DNA of 64,000 nt, taken from NCBI RefSeq assembly GCF_963576545.1, contig NC_083655.1:3611871-3675870 (forward strand), written 5' to 3'. This document shows, piece by piece, positions 10,901 through 22,960 of this stretch; position 1 is the first letter of the stretch; every line of letters begins with the position of its first letter. The position numbers and the translations under genes were made by a program. The stretch is from Limanda limanda. Lineage: Eukaryota > Chordata > Actinopteri > Pleuronectiformes > Pleuronectidae. Under the pieces are notes generated by a model that was not told where the DNA came from, did not search any database, and saw only the letters and a list, made by a program, of their open reading frames with translations.

Positions 10901-13019
10901 TCGGCCTCCATTAGGATTCAGAAGGTAGGAAGCATAACGATGATATTTTGAATCACTGTCATTATTGTTCTCAGTTCCAGTGAAGCAACAAGTCCAAATT
11001 TCCAATTGAAGGACGCTGACTCATGTTGCCGTGTGTGATCCGAGCGTCTGAACACGGAGCATTTCGGTTTCCCGGCCACAGACTCACACCTTTATGTTCC
11101 CAACCACGACTTCCTCCCTCCTCCAGCGCCATCACGAGTTCCAACGCCAAGCGCCGCAACACTTACAGTAAACTTCAGCGTGATGTACAGATAGTGGGAC
11201 ATGCATTATGCATAGTGTTAGTGTTACAGCACATGCGGTGCAGCGGAGGAGTGTTAACACCGTGTCTGCTTACTTAACTGTCTGTAATATGGCATGAGAC
11301 AGTTTATTAATATTTTCTTTGAACCATGCCAACAGAATATCACTTAACCCTTATTTTGCATTTTTTGCAAAGCAGGTGTAACACAAGAGAAATCCATTAC
11401 AATGTATTTGTGGTACAACACAAAATAAAGCCTGTACTCTTGTCAGAAATGTGTTCTTGATATCGAGTACACAATCAAGGTATTTACGAATATGAGCCGA
11501 TAAAGAAACAAGGTTATTAATTTGACATCCTACTGGTTTTTATGTCCAGGGAAACAAGCTGTGTTAGTCCAACAGCTCGTTTTAAAGGAGCCATAGGTGG
11601 TTGTCAGCTTCCCTGCGGAGGTTTTCTAAGCGTCCGAATAGAAAGAGCCCAGAACACACTGGATGGATTTTCACCGCAGATCCCTCACAGCCTCTTCTAA
11701 TACAGCAGGATCTGAGAGAAGAGCTGGAGGAGCAGCTGGGGAGAGGACACAGCACGGTCCAGGATAACAGCTGGAAAACAGGAAGATCAATACATCTCAT
11801 GACATTCTTCATCCGAAATCCAGCATCATACTCTCTAAATTAGAAATATCGATACCCTAGATAATTAATTTCATCACCGGGGCACATCATGGTATTTGTT
11901 TAGAGCCGGTGTTGTATAGAAATTACATTTATATATGACAATTCCACACCTCCTCTTGTACAACCAATACCAAGATGAATCTCTAGCGCAGACAGTGGCA
12001 TCAATTATGTGGCGAAGAGGGAATAACGGTCGACCCACACGAGGGGAACAAATCAGACCTGTACGAGATTGGAGTTTGTCACGGAGCTGCAATTAAGGTT
12101 TGTAATCTTCCCCGAGCCTGAACACCTCTAATTGCTTTACCCTAATTGTACATTAACTGTAGTTTATTTTCCAAAACCTTTAAATCACCAACATCTTTAG
12201 GTGTACGTGTGGCAGGAAGGAAGTGGAAGCTTCTCTTGTTGCTTTGTCCTGAAAGAGATTTGGATGAATATTACTGGATATATGATCGATATATTTTATT
12301 AAATACCTATTGAGGCCAAAAGCAATGATTCATAGCCCCTGAGAGAAGTGTCCTTAATCTGAGTTTTTCTGTTTTCACTGCAGATCCTCCACGATTTAAA
12401 AAACACTATTGTTTGTCTCCAGGCCAAACAACGTTAAATGTTAACATATGCACACGTCGGTAAGAAAACTTCAGTTTCCATCGGCAGAGCTCGACTCACA
12501 AGGTGAACCAACGCTCATCCTTCTCTGTGTGTGTATAAGAAACGTGAAGGACACTGGAGAGTTCCCTTTTCTTTCCTTTCTGTATGGAGTGACCCACATA
12601 TAATTTTGTTATTATTCATCCTGTGGACTTTTGAATTGCATAACAACGTGTTTTTGTGTAAAACTCCAACTGTAACCATGGACAAGGTGCATGCGGTTTA
12701 TGTGGTGGGAGGCTATTAAAAATAAAAACCATTCATTGGTTTCTCCGTCTTGCCCAGTTGCTCTGAGTCTCTCTGTGGGTTTGACATGTTCCATTTGGAT
12801 GTTTCCTTTCATTTGCCCTTGTTCCCAGATTTTGTTCGAGACTAAAAGGTAAACGAGAGACTCAGACTTTGACACGTACATGCGACAGACACTCTTCCCT
12901 CTCCAGCTTATTAATTTTCTAATTAATTCTGTTATTCTCCACAAGCGCCGCGCTGATTAACCAACAATCATCTCGCGCACATGGCGATATGAGGAGCTAA
13001 TACGCTCAGTTAATACACA
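7911..13019. other. Long unique noncoding stretch
   Basis: About 5 kb without a supported gene. Simple tracts inside: a G-rich run with 13 consecutive G at 9764-9776 and a C11 run at 10585-10595. Short open frames of 60-110 codons occur on both strands in AT-rich DNA, as expected by chance. Nothing here matches a repeat family that I know. Confidence 0.55.
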
Positions 13020-13215
13020 GCCAAAATGGCGTTAATGAAAAGAACCCACCCATCTGACATTGAAGCCAATACTAACCACTTCCAATTAATTCTCATGCTG
13101 TATTCTTTACTGTGGAGGATGACATGGAAACTGTTGCTATGGCCCAATTTAAGAGAGGTGACCGTACATTTAATTATACTATTATGGTTTCTAAGGCCTC
13201 TTTTCATGTGACGTG
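13020..13215. other. Candidate conserved noncoding block
   Basis: Complex, repeat-free sequence with TTAATTAT and CAATTAAT homeodomain-type words. Frames of 61 codons (plus) and 81 codons (minus) are open at once, which points to noncoding constraint or chance and not to a gene. Conservation is inferred, not tested. Confidence 0.3.
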
Positions 13216-14645
13216 TGGAAAACAAAAAGGAGTTCATGGAGTTCAGAGAAAGCAATAGAATTTCCCTATAATCGCCAGATGACTTTTAAAGAAAAATCAA
13301 GAGACGTGTTTGCTGCTGAAACGCTGACATGCAAATGAGTTTTCGTGTCTTTGAGCCATTCGTGACATACAGAGGCGTAAAACCTATTTAGACTGCGGTC
13401 GGAAATTGTCGATTGCATATCGGGTGTCAGTCACATCTGTCAGTCTTAATTTACAGGTAATTATTTACCGAACAAACCTTTAACGCCACAGACGCACAAA
13501 AACACAAACAGGTTTCCGCCTGAAGGACACAGGCGCTGTGCATGTAGAAGTAGAGCTTGATAACTCAAGGGCACGAGAATAATAGCTGTGGATATTTCAG
13601 AAATGATAATCTGAAATCCAGCCACTGAAAATCTCCATATCGTGGCACCAACCGCCCCCCCTCTGTCAAGACGATAGCGATATGGAATCAGATAAGTCTA
13701 AAGGCCACGTTTGCAGATAAATGACGACTGTATGAGACGGTAATGGGAGTTTCTCGCTCTCTTAAAAGCAAGGCCGTGTTATTGTTGGATACGAGGGACA
13801 CATCATAAGCACCCAGTAAAACCCTCAAGTGAAAAAACACACAACTGATCCTTGTAGAAGTCACCACTTCCACATCGGAGCTGCAGATCAGGAAGATGTT
13901 GTGTCGAAAAACAAGGAGGACATTTTCCTCACATGTAAACTTGCAGGAGCTCAAAGCACAGCTCGCATTTGTTAAACAATCTCTCATGGGGATTTGGCAA
14001 AAAAAGGAACAGCCGCACGGCTCTGCATGAACGCATTGAGTCTCGTACACGGTAAGTGCAGCATCTCCACGTAATGCAAAAGAAAGGAAATGTGAGAGGA
14101 AGACAGGGCACGGCTACAATGGGTGAGGTTGGAATTTTAAACACATTCACGTGCTGTGAAATTGTTTGTTCGCAATTTTATATGCAATCACACACGGCCC
14201 CGGCGTTCTGTGTTTCCTGCCGTCATAACGGACCAGCACAGAACTGGTTATATGCAAATTCTGTCAAACTCAAAATATATTGTAGGATAGGGGAATGAAA
14301 GGATTGATGGATGCTGGATAAACAGAATATCACAGCATGTTTGAAACGGAGTGAGAATCCACACACACACACACAGAAGCTTCTGCTTGAGGATTCGTTC
14401 AGACTCTGTCAAATAAACTCTGCAGTTTCCATCAGATCTACGTTGACTTTAGATTTGTGTTTATAATCAGTGTAAAAACAGAAATGTCCGTTAGCACACT
14501 TTTCATTTGAAGGCTTGATTATAAGTTGATTTGCTGAACTGATTAACGAACAGTTGCCTTTATACAAAACCCCTTAGAGATGTCATTAAATAAACATTAT
14601 GTCGGTGTCATGTTTCTGGCTCAGTGACACTATTTACTTTCCTCT
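13216..14645. other. Unique noncoding DNA with two octamer words
   Basis: ATGCAAAT, the POU/Oct octamer, occurs at 13329-13336 and 14252-14259. A short CA tract lies near 14361-14376. The minus-strand open frame at 13688-14050 has no recognisable domain. Confidence 0.45.
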
Positions 14646-14880
14646 TAGCTCTGCCTTCAAATCTGTAGCTGCCAAATGTGCCTCTTCATTCCCCAGCTAG
14701 CTGTTAGCTTTGTGTGTTTCCCATTTGATGCTGGTCAGGTAGCATCAGGTCTTTACAGCTTTCCACACCTCCGTCTCGAGAGCAGTGAGATCAAACCCCA
14801 AACAGCTGCTAAGAGCTGGGAAGTTAAAACCGATACAGTGAGTCAAGGATATAAAGCTCTGGAGTGACGGCTTCATCCTC
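14646..14880. repeat. Possible dispersed repeat fragment
   Basis: Words such as AGCTAGCTGTTAGCTTTG, GCTGCTAAGAGCTGGGAAG and a closing CTCTGGAGTGACGG resemble wording of an interspersed fish repeat I recall. The match is loose and its edges are unclear. Confidence 0.35.
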
Positions 14881-17800
14881 ATCCTCACATAGGAGTAGTT
14901 ATGTTGGTGTTACTGATGATGTGTGCTTTGATTATGTTATATGTGTAACTTCTGATTGAAGCCATCTCCCTGATACACAACTTTCTATTATTTCCATCAT
15001 TGATTAACTTAATTGAATAATCATTTAGTCTCTAAGAAACCAGAAAACCATAAACCAGTGAGTTTTGGAAGCTTTGAGAGTCTGAAAACAGAAAATGTTT
15101 ATTTATTTTTGAGTGAAACAGTTGTTTGGAATTTAAATTGGTTAATTAGAGTCCGTTAGATTTGACTAAATGATCCATTATGGTTCCAGCTCATCTGCTC
15201 TGCCTTGTGTCAGGTTTGGAATATAACAGCCTTTTGAACTGGAGGCTTCCTCTTCCTCCTCTTCTTCTTCAGGACGCTGTGACAGTTATCTGGTTTGTCT
15301 TTATCCGTTCTGTCTCTACTCCGAAACATTACAAACCTGACAAGAGTCGGCTCAGTTAACCCGACAGATCCGAGCTCCTCCAGGTACCTGGCACAAATTT
15401 TGGATCATGTATAATTTTTAAAGAAACTTCTGAGCCCCTCAAAAAGAAAAGGAAGAACTCTGTAACGAGCTCGGTCCCTTCTATAAACTCAAAGAAGTAA
15501 GTGCTGCTGAGAAATAATTAATTTGGGTCTGACACTGGTCTCGTCCCGGCTCGTTTTCTTATTTTACCCGTTGCCGTGGCCAACAGTCTATATCCTTCAT
15601 TGAACCCACTCTTTCCCCGAGCAGTCTTCCGACAGCTAGCAGAAGGTACCATGTAAAACTACTTTCAGAACAACTCAAGCTCCCCACTATAGCTCCACTC
15701 CTCTCCCTGACAAGTGGTGACACAGTAACTGTCGATCTTTCCTCCCCCCATTAAGGAGGAGGTTTCACATTCCTCTGCTCCGGGCCTGCCAGCCTTCGTT
15801 TCTGTCTCAGTGTTTTCCTCTTTGAAACTTGCCACACTCACAGAAATCAAATCGTGACGTATCGAACAGCGCTGTTCTCAAACGGTGGCTTCTCTGACAA
15901 GGCTGGAGACAACTCTGGATGTCTGCTCGGGCGTATTGTTACTCGTGGTAGCAGGCTGTTATCCACCCGACAAAAAAAAAGAAAAGGAAGGATTATTCTG
16001 TCGACTGCTCAGGTGTAAAAATATATCCAGCTAGACTCATGGCCATCACTTGTAAAGTTTTAAACAAAAGCACAGAAGAAGGAGAAGAGGAATCCATCTG
16101 TTTTATGTTTCAGTATTTAAAGAGAAAGACGATGGAGCATTGTCGGCTTTGAAAATGGACGACCACGGTGACTCAGGGAAAGATGTTGTTTTATGGCTGA
16201 GTTTGTGTTTTAGAAAAATCTGAATCTTAACTAGGAGGGAAGAATTTGAATTAAGTGAATCTGACATTATAACTAAAAGACATGAAAAGGAAAAAAAAAG
16301 AATAAACTCAACATATTCTGTTGAGATTGTGAATTTACATCTTTTTGCAATTTAAATACATCTCTGCTGGAACTGATATATTTCCAGATAAGTTAAAAAC
16401 CACAAAACATTATTCTTTATTCTTTTAAAACTTTCCTGAGCTCAGTGGTTCGTCTGTTCGGTAAATTTCCTCCCAAAATGTAAGAATAATCACTGATTGT
16501 GGTGAATTTGTGATTAACGGCAGAAAGCACCCGGGTTCTTTAGATTTGTCGATGTCTATCAGCGGGACCTGATCTGTCAGAGGCTACTGGATGGATTCAA
16601 CTCAGGGGTTTTCCACGGGTTCATACTCTGGAGTCACTTCATTTCTTTTGTTTGTGTCATTTTAGGATATATCGCAGAAAAGCTAATTCTCAAGGGCAAT
16701 TTGCCGTTGATGTTGTGCCTGGTGCGTTCGCGCAGTTCGTCATAATGATGCAGCGTCTGGGGAAGCTACTTATTCATGTCATTATAATGTGGCGTTAAAA
16801 AAGAAAACCCTCAAGAACTCTGTGATTAAAAAAGAGAAGAAATATAACAGACATCATAAAAGAAAAGGGGGGGGGGGCTGTTATTTACAGCTGGTGTGAA
16901 AATGACAAAAAAAATATGTGTTCTGTTCGCAAAAATAAAAAACAGACAGGAATAGAAAAGATAATTTGACAGATGACACAGGGAGGTCAGACTGAGGAGT
17001 AATTAAAAAAGACGAGCGGATATTCAACGTTTCAGGTTCAGGTTGTTCCTTGTGTCCCGGATCAGTTCTGCAGGTCACACACACAATAACAGTAAAGTGA
17101 TAATCAACCAGAGGCTGTATATTTAATCACAGGTTCCTCAGTCACACTGCACCTTGTTCTTTAACATGTGAGGAATCTTTGTTTGGAGAAAAACAACACG
17201 AGAGGAATTCAAATGCAGCAGGAATTCAATATGTTCAGAAACTATAACGATGAACTATAAAAGTGAGACAAAGTCAAACTGGAGTCTCTCTGCTCTCTGA
17301 TTACATGAGAAAAACAAGATCTGTTAAATGAAGCTTCGCCCACTGCGATCAGTTTAATAAACAAGATTGTCCATAAATAAAATGACCTCCAGGTCGTCGG
17401 CTTGTTTCTGAGACTTACTGAAAATCAGGCTGATTGTTGTCGGGTCTATTTTGATCTCAAGCGACTGTCAATCAAATCTGATGAAACCAGCGACACTGAC
17501 CTGATGAGGCGGGTGAGCTGTCGTCTTACTCTTAAGTACTCTGCTTATGAAGTTGACTATATATAAATCACATGGTATTTCAAGGATTGATCAACTCATG
17601 AAGGTGGAGTTGAAGTATTTGTACCAAACTGTTTTTTTTGGAACTTGTTCTGGTTCCGTTTTTTTTTTTTAGTACGACACAGGCACACAGAATAAATGGT
17701 GTCCGCTGCCAATGACCCAGTTTGCATAAATGAGAGTTGGTTTTTCCCGTCATTTCCAATTATTCATTATTTGAGCGTCGGTCTTGGGACACGGCCGTCG

Positions 17801-18289
17801 CTGAGTGACACGTGTGGGTGGAAGTGAAATGGACGAAGAGGTCAAAGCAATCAGGAAAGCAGCAGAATGAGATCTGTGTCACCTCGTTTTATTTATTCAG
17901 ATGTGGAGGCAGGACAATGGCTCGGTATGAAAACCGTCGCCTGGCAGAATGAACCACTAATAAATAAAGGTTGACACATTTTTTTTGTTGTTGTGATATA
18001 TGAAGAAAAAAAACACTGAAATGGACAAATCTGCATTAATCCTTAGTTGTCTAACAAATTAAAGTTGAGTAGTGTATAGGACACCTTCCTCCAACAGGTG
18101 TAGCATTGATTGAAAAGCATAGAAATCCGTGACATGGACCAGAGCCGTAGCTCAGGGCGGTGTTAATTAGAATCATCATCCACACCATTAGCAGGCTGAT
18201 GGTGGTTCAGCAGCTGCTAAACGGGAATCGCTGTGGAAAATGTTGTTAAAGCTGAGATAACCACATTCTGGAGGAGACACCACTTACTC
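14881..18289. other. Long unique noncoding stretch
   Basis: AT-rich, with an 11-base G run at 16867-16877 and A/T runs near 17632 and 17660. No gene, repeat family or RNA recognised. Confidence 0.55.
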
Positions 18290-18735
18290 TGTATTACTCC
18301 ATATTATTAAGGCACCAGAAATATGCACTCTGACGAAGGGAGAATAGATGAGTTTGGGTGCGTGGACGGACCGGAGCTAATTCACCTAATTGCACATTTT
18401 GCCGAGCTGTGACAAAGGATGAGGCAGCTGCATTGTGTCGGCCATTTCCCTGATGAAGACCCGATGTAGGGTAATGCATCAATGAAACCAGTGTTTTATT
18501 TTGTGTCCGACCAGCTTTAAAAACCCTTTGCAGCAATAAGAATCCATGTCCGTGGAACGCTGCATTGGTTGTATTACCAGGCCGGGGCTTGGATTTCTCC
18601 TGCTGGAATTTAATAAAGAGTGTAAACAGCTCCACAAATTGTTTGCTGGCCGGATGGAGACAGAAGGAAACAGTCAAATGTGTATTTTGGATGAAAACGT
18701 GTGTGAAACCCAGGAAGTTAACAAACTTGCTGACT
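18290..18735. other. Candidate conserved noncoding block
   Basis: A block of about 450 bases with balanced composition, no simple repeats, and TAATTCACC, TAATTGCAC and TTAATAAAG-type homeodomain words. Long frames are open on both strands across the same bases (127 codons minus, 63 and 67 codons plus), none of them protein-like. Reading it as an enhancer-type element is inference. Confidence 0.3.
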
Positions 18736-19675
18736 GACAGTGGATCTGCTCACCTGTTGGCAGGCTGACTCCGAGAACTAGTTTATTTTCTTTTGATAAA
18801 ATTACGTAGAATTGCTGAGGGTACTGCAAACTGTTTGGGTTAGTACAAAGATAATACATGCAAAAAAAATAGTACACACGATTAATTAGTTCTTATAGTA
18901 GAAATATAAACTAAACAAGTACTTTCGAAGCCTCAACAAGTTTTTTGTATTCCTGTAGACAAATGAAAGTACAGACACAGGTGAAAACACACCTTCCATG
19001 GCGGATGTGATGAACTCAGAACGCCACGTGTATCAAGAGTTAGCATGTTAGCGTGTTAGTTGTTCCCTCAGCAGCTCACCAGGTATTTCCCGTGAGAACT
19101 CCCTTTATCACGAGACTCCAGCAATCACCTGTTTGACGTGTGAATTACATGTTTGGTGTTTCCGGTCCTTAAATCTAGCATTTGGGCCGATTCACCTATT
19201 TCTCCTCTGAATTCAATTATCACAGAATCTGTTGAAGCCCAACACCTACACTCGTTACTGAAGGCGGTGAACAAACAATCGTGGTGCAACATTTTAAATC
19301 CTAAAATATCAGGTTTCCTGGCGGCACATCTCTTCCTACAATGTCACTGCACTTATGGTATTTTTCTCTCACGTTAAATTGAGTCCACTCTGAGACAGAG
19401 ACAGAGAAGTCCGGTCTTCAGACATCTTCGGCCTGTCCAACCCGATCACCAGGAGAACCTGATCCTCCCACGATGCTGCGCTGACGTGGTCGGCACGAGT
19501 ACGGGATGGTTTGACTTTTTCTCCTGACAGCACGCTGAGCGCTCTGTGCAGTTTGAGCGAAATGTACAAGTGCAGTTTGAAGTGGAAAAATCTGGATTTC
19601 AAAAAGCTTTAAGGTGTCAATACATGTGTTTTTCTTTCTTTTGTAATACACGTCCCCTTCTCTGAAACACAATAT
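18736..19675. other. Unique noncoding DNA, nothing recognised
   Basis: A short GTTAGCATGTTAGCGTGTTAG direct-repeat stretch lies near 19040. Otherwise ordinary. Confidence 0.5.
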
Positions 19676-19850
19676 CTTCAGGAACGCCTCCAGAGAATTT
19701 ACTGAGGCTCTAAAATAAGCCGATTAGAATTCGGTGGTTAAACGTCAACATCTCTCTGACATTTATTTGGCCATAACTCCAGGAAGCTGATGACAAATGT
19801 TCAGACGAGAATCTTAATTGGATAAAATGATGAAGTGATAATAACTAAGA
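19676..19850 (+). mobile_element. Dispersed fish retroelement-type repeat fragment
   Basis: The ordered words CAGGAACGCCTCCAGAGAAT, GATTAGAATTCGGTGGT, TTGGCCATAACTCCAG and GGATAAAATGATGAAGTGAT follow the wording and order of a very common interspersed repeat of percomorph genomes as I recall it. Strong word order makes this one of the safest repeat calls here. I do not assign a family name. No coding part is present. Confidence 0.85.
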
Positions 19851-21349
19851 AGCTGAGGAACAGAAGGAGGCTGTGACCACATTTTCTACAACTTGACGAT
19901 CTCAAGGGAGTTATTCCAGTGTGTGTGCTTTTTATGTGAGTGTGTGTTTGTGTCGGCCAGATGTCTGAATCGTGCAGATTATGTTGTGGGAATTAACCAT
20001 AATGCTAAGGAGCAGCATACATTTGTAAACGTAACTTTCACCACATTTGCTCAATACTGATAGCAACATTAAATTTGATGATTAGTTTGACCTCTCTGCT
20101 CTGTTGTTTCTCCCACATGTAGAAACATCTCATCTTCACCTCGAGTAGAACCAGAGTTTAGCTGCAGTTTGCGATAAGTTCAGCTGGATCGATTCTAATT
20201 TCACTATTTTAAAAGTTGAACTATTTACATAAAGTGTTACAGATCAATCCAGTAGACAAAAACAAAACACATTGTTGCAGGAAGTCGGTGATGCTGCTGC
20301 TGAACATCTGTTGAGCTGAGTGGAAACTCGCACGTCCCTATATTTACTACAGGGGAGAGACTGAATGCAAAACACAGAACAAACACAGAACAAACACTTC
20401 CCACTCAGCTTGTGTCGCTAGTACACGAGTCGCTTCTTTATTTGGTTTGACTTTCGTACGTCTTCTACGATGTTTTCACGATTCAACCACATACGTCCAT
20501 ACCACTAAGCTGAGAGGCTTAATAGAGCCAATTTGCTCTGTGACATAGACAATGTAGGGTGGTTAGAATAATAACAAATAAGCCTTTATTTAAACTGCCT
20601 ATTTGTGATGTAAACTTTGCTAATAAATGCGTTGTAATACTAAATAATCGCCCAGTAACTGACTAATTAATCCTATAGCAGAATTAGGGAATTATTAGTT
20701 CAAAATTAATTAACAGGACTAGGACAGCAGGATCAGGGGACAACCCTGTCTCCATACTGAATACAAGTCATTGACAGCTCCTGGGGGGTGCAGCAAATCT
20801 CTCTTTCAGCTTCAATTATATTGCAATGAGCTCCACACAGACGGAAAGTACAAGGGAAGTTTTGAATAATTTAACGTGCACCTCTGGGACGCGGAGCAAA
20901 GACAATTCCTGCGACTGTCGATGGCAATTTCACCGTTTTTCAGATATTCAAATGCACAGAATAATACGGGAGATTTACCATTTATTCTATAAGTATACAT
21001 GAATAAACCAATTAATCAATAAACAAGTGGACCACACACGCTAATCAACCCTTTAGGAGCTGTTGCTTATGTTATTTAATCAGATGCAGTGAATCTAAAG
21101 TGTGTCCTGAGTTGGTGTTAACTCCACTGAGGCCGGTGAATACACAGACTTCAATCAAGCCAAACACCAGGTGATTCTTAAGTTTTAGTCGGAGAGTTTG
21201 ACTAATCAGCCGTGAGCTGCTGCAGGAACAGGGTGGAAAGAAAAGACAGATTTCAGGATGAAGGATAAACATACAGAGCACAACGTTTTCTCTGATAATG
21301 TGTAAAATGTGTTTCAAGATGGTCATTATCAAGTTATAACTGAAAATGT
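19851..21349. other. Unique noncoding DNA, nothing recognised
   Basis: AT-rich. A short tandem ACAGAACAAAC repeat lies near 20375-20396. No supported feature. Confidence 0.5.
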
Positions 21350-21430
21350 GTCACAGCTGGTAAAGCGGGGTGACCAATGATCGTTGGTTCAATCCCAAAC
21401 TAGTTTACATCAAGTTTCCTCAAACACGAC
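21350..21430 (+). mobile_element. tRNA-derived SINE remnant
   Basis: An A-box-like TCACAGCTGGTAAAGCGG (21351-21368) is followed about 18 bases later by a B-box-like GGTTCAATCCC (21386-21396). The next 30 bases loosely resemble the AAGTGTCCTTGGGCAAGACAC core of fish SINEs. Stems are degenerate, so no functional tRNA is expected. Confidence 0.6.
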
Positions 21431-22689
21431 AGAACTTTTCTAATTCAGAAGACGAATTAGAAAGTAAACATCACGGTTCCTCAGAATTAAAAAACAACTT
21501 AAAACCTTGATCAAAGTGGTTTTCAATCTATTTCCTTTCGGTTAATTGACAATTTATTTTAACTCAGTCTTAATGGCTCCATTAATCTAAATATGAGGGT
21601 GAATCTTTGGAAGCTCGGTGATTCAACTGACACCGAAAAGCTCTGTTCAGTAACAATCACATACTTAGTCAAACTATTTCTCCAAATCAGAATCAAAGTT
21701 TTTTATTCTGTTCTGTGCTGATTTTCTTTTTGAATTAAACTTGGTTGTTCAGTGAATATTATTTGCTGCAAACCTGAGGGGCTGAAAATTCACTAACAAC
21801 ATTTCCATTTGCACATCGCTTTCAAAACACATTTCCACACAGTGTTAGTGTTTTTACACAAGCTCCCCCTGACTTAATTTACTGTTTTGTGCAAAATCCA
21901 ACGTGAGTATTTGTGAACACGCTGCATCATAAAACGAACCCAAATTACTGCAACTGCTCAGTTTGCTCAGAATGTTCCACTGAGCATCCATTCCCACCGC
22001 CTGTGTCTGTGCTCGCCGGCCAACAACCCGCAATTATCAGCCTGTCAGAAGCTGCCACTGCACACAATACGTATTTTTTTCCTCATAATTTGCAACACAC
22101 TAAACAAATCCTGGCTTTGTTATGAGGGCACAAAGTGACTGTAGCCGTATTGTTTCCAGCAGCAGCGACAGTTTGTTTTCTTGTCAGTGGAATCCTGGTC
22201 ACGGGTCACAGGAAGTCAAACAGTTTTTGGATATCGTGACATTAAATGAAATATTTATTCCTTTGCTCTTCTGCACGAATGCGAAGGAGCGTTTTCAGAC
22301 CTCGTGTCAGTTTGATCGAGTGTAAAAACAGTCAAAACATCTGGAGTGGAAAGGAAAGATTAGCGGGGGGGGGTGGGGGGAGGGAAGATATTTGAAGGCA
22401 TTGTCTCCGCAACTTAAAACCCCGACTCACTACTTAATCCACATTTGCAGTGGCAGTTCCCAACAATGTTTTAACAAGCGCAGTGGGATATTAAAAGTAT
22501 GTGTTGGTTGTTTCTGATTAGCTGCCACTGAACCCTGACTGTAATCCCATAAGCTCGGCCTCACGGCATTCAGACTCCGAACGGGCTGCTGATGGGAGGA
22601 AGAGCAAAGGACTCCTTCTCCTAACTAGTTCCTCTAATCCATCATACGAGGCTTATCACATGTAACCTTGGACGGGAAGAATCCTTGGA
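21431..22689. other. Unique noncoding DNA
   Basis: A G-rich tract (GGGGGGGGG then T then GGGGGG) at 22365-22384 is the only simple feature; it could form a G-quadruplex. Nothing else recognised. Confidence 0.5.
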
Positions 22690-22960
22690 CGGCCTAGTTG
22701 TCCATGCAAATGAGTGTGTTACAACCGGAAGCTGTCATTCTGTGCCCATCGAGAACCATTCTGCATCGAGTCTCTGGAACCTGATGCATTTTCACCCGTG
22801 CAGAGACGAATGCACGTTGATCAAATGAACCAGATCCCAGTGCTACACCTTTAATTGTCTCAATGCGACGAGAGGAAGCTGCAGAACAGAGGCCACTCGA
22901 ACATGAAGCCTCTCCGACGATATGTAAATCTCCGCATTCTGCTGACATCGAGCTTTCTCC
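22690..22960. other. Candidate regulatory block with octamer
   Basis: Contains a perfect ATGCAAAT at 22704-22711 in balanced, repeat-free sequence. The minus-strand 84-codon frame across it has no recognisable protein feature. Regulatory reading is inference. Confidence 0.25.
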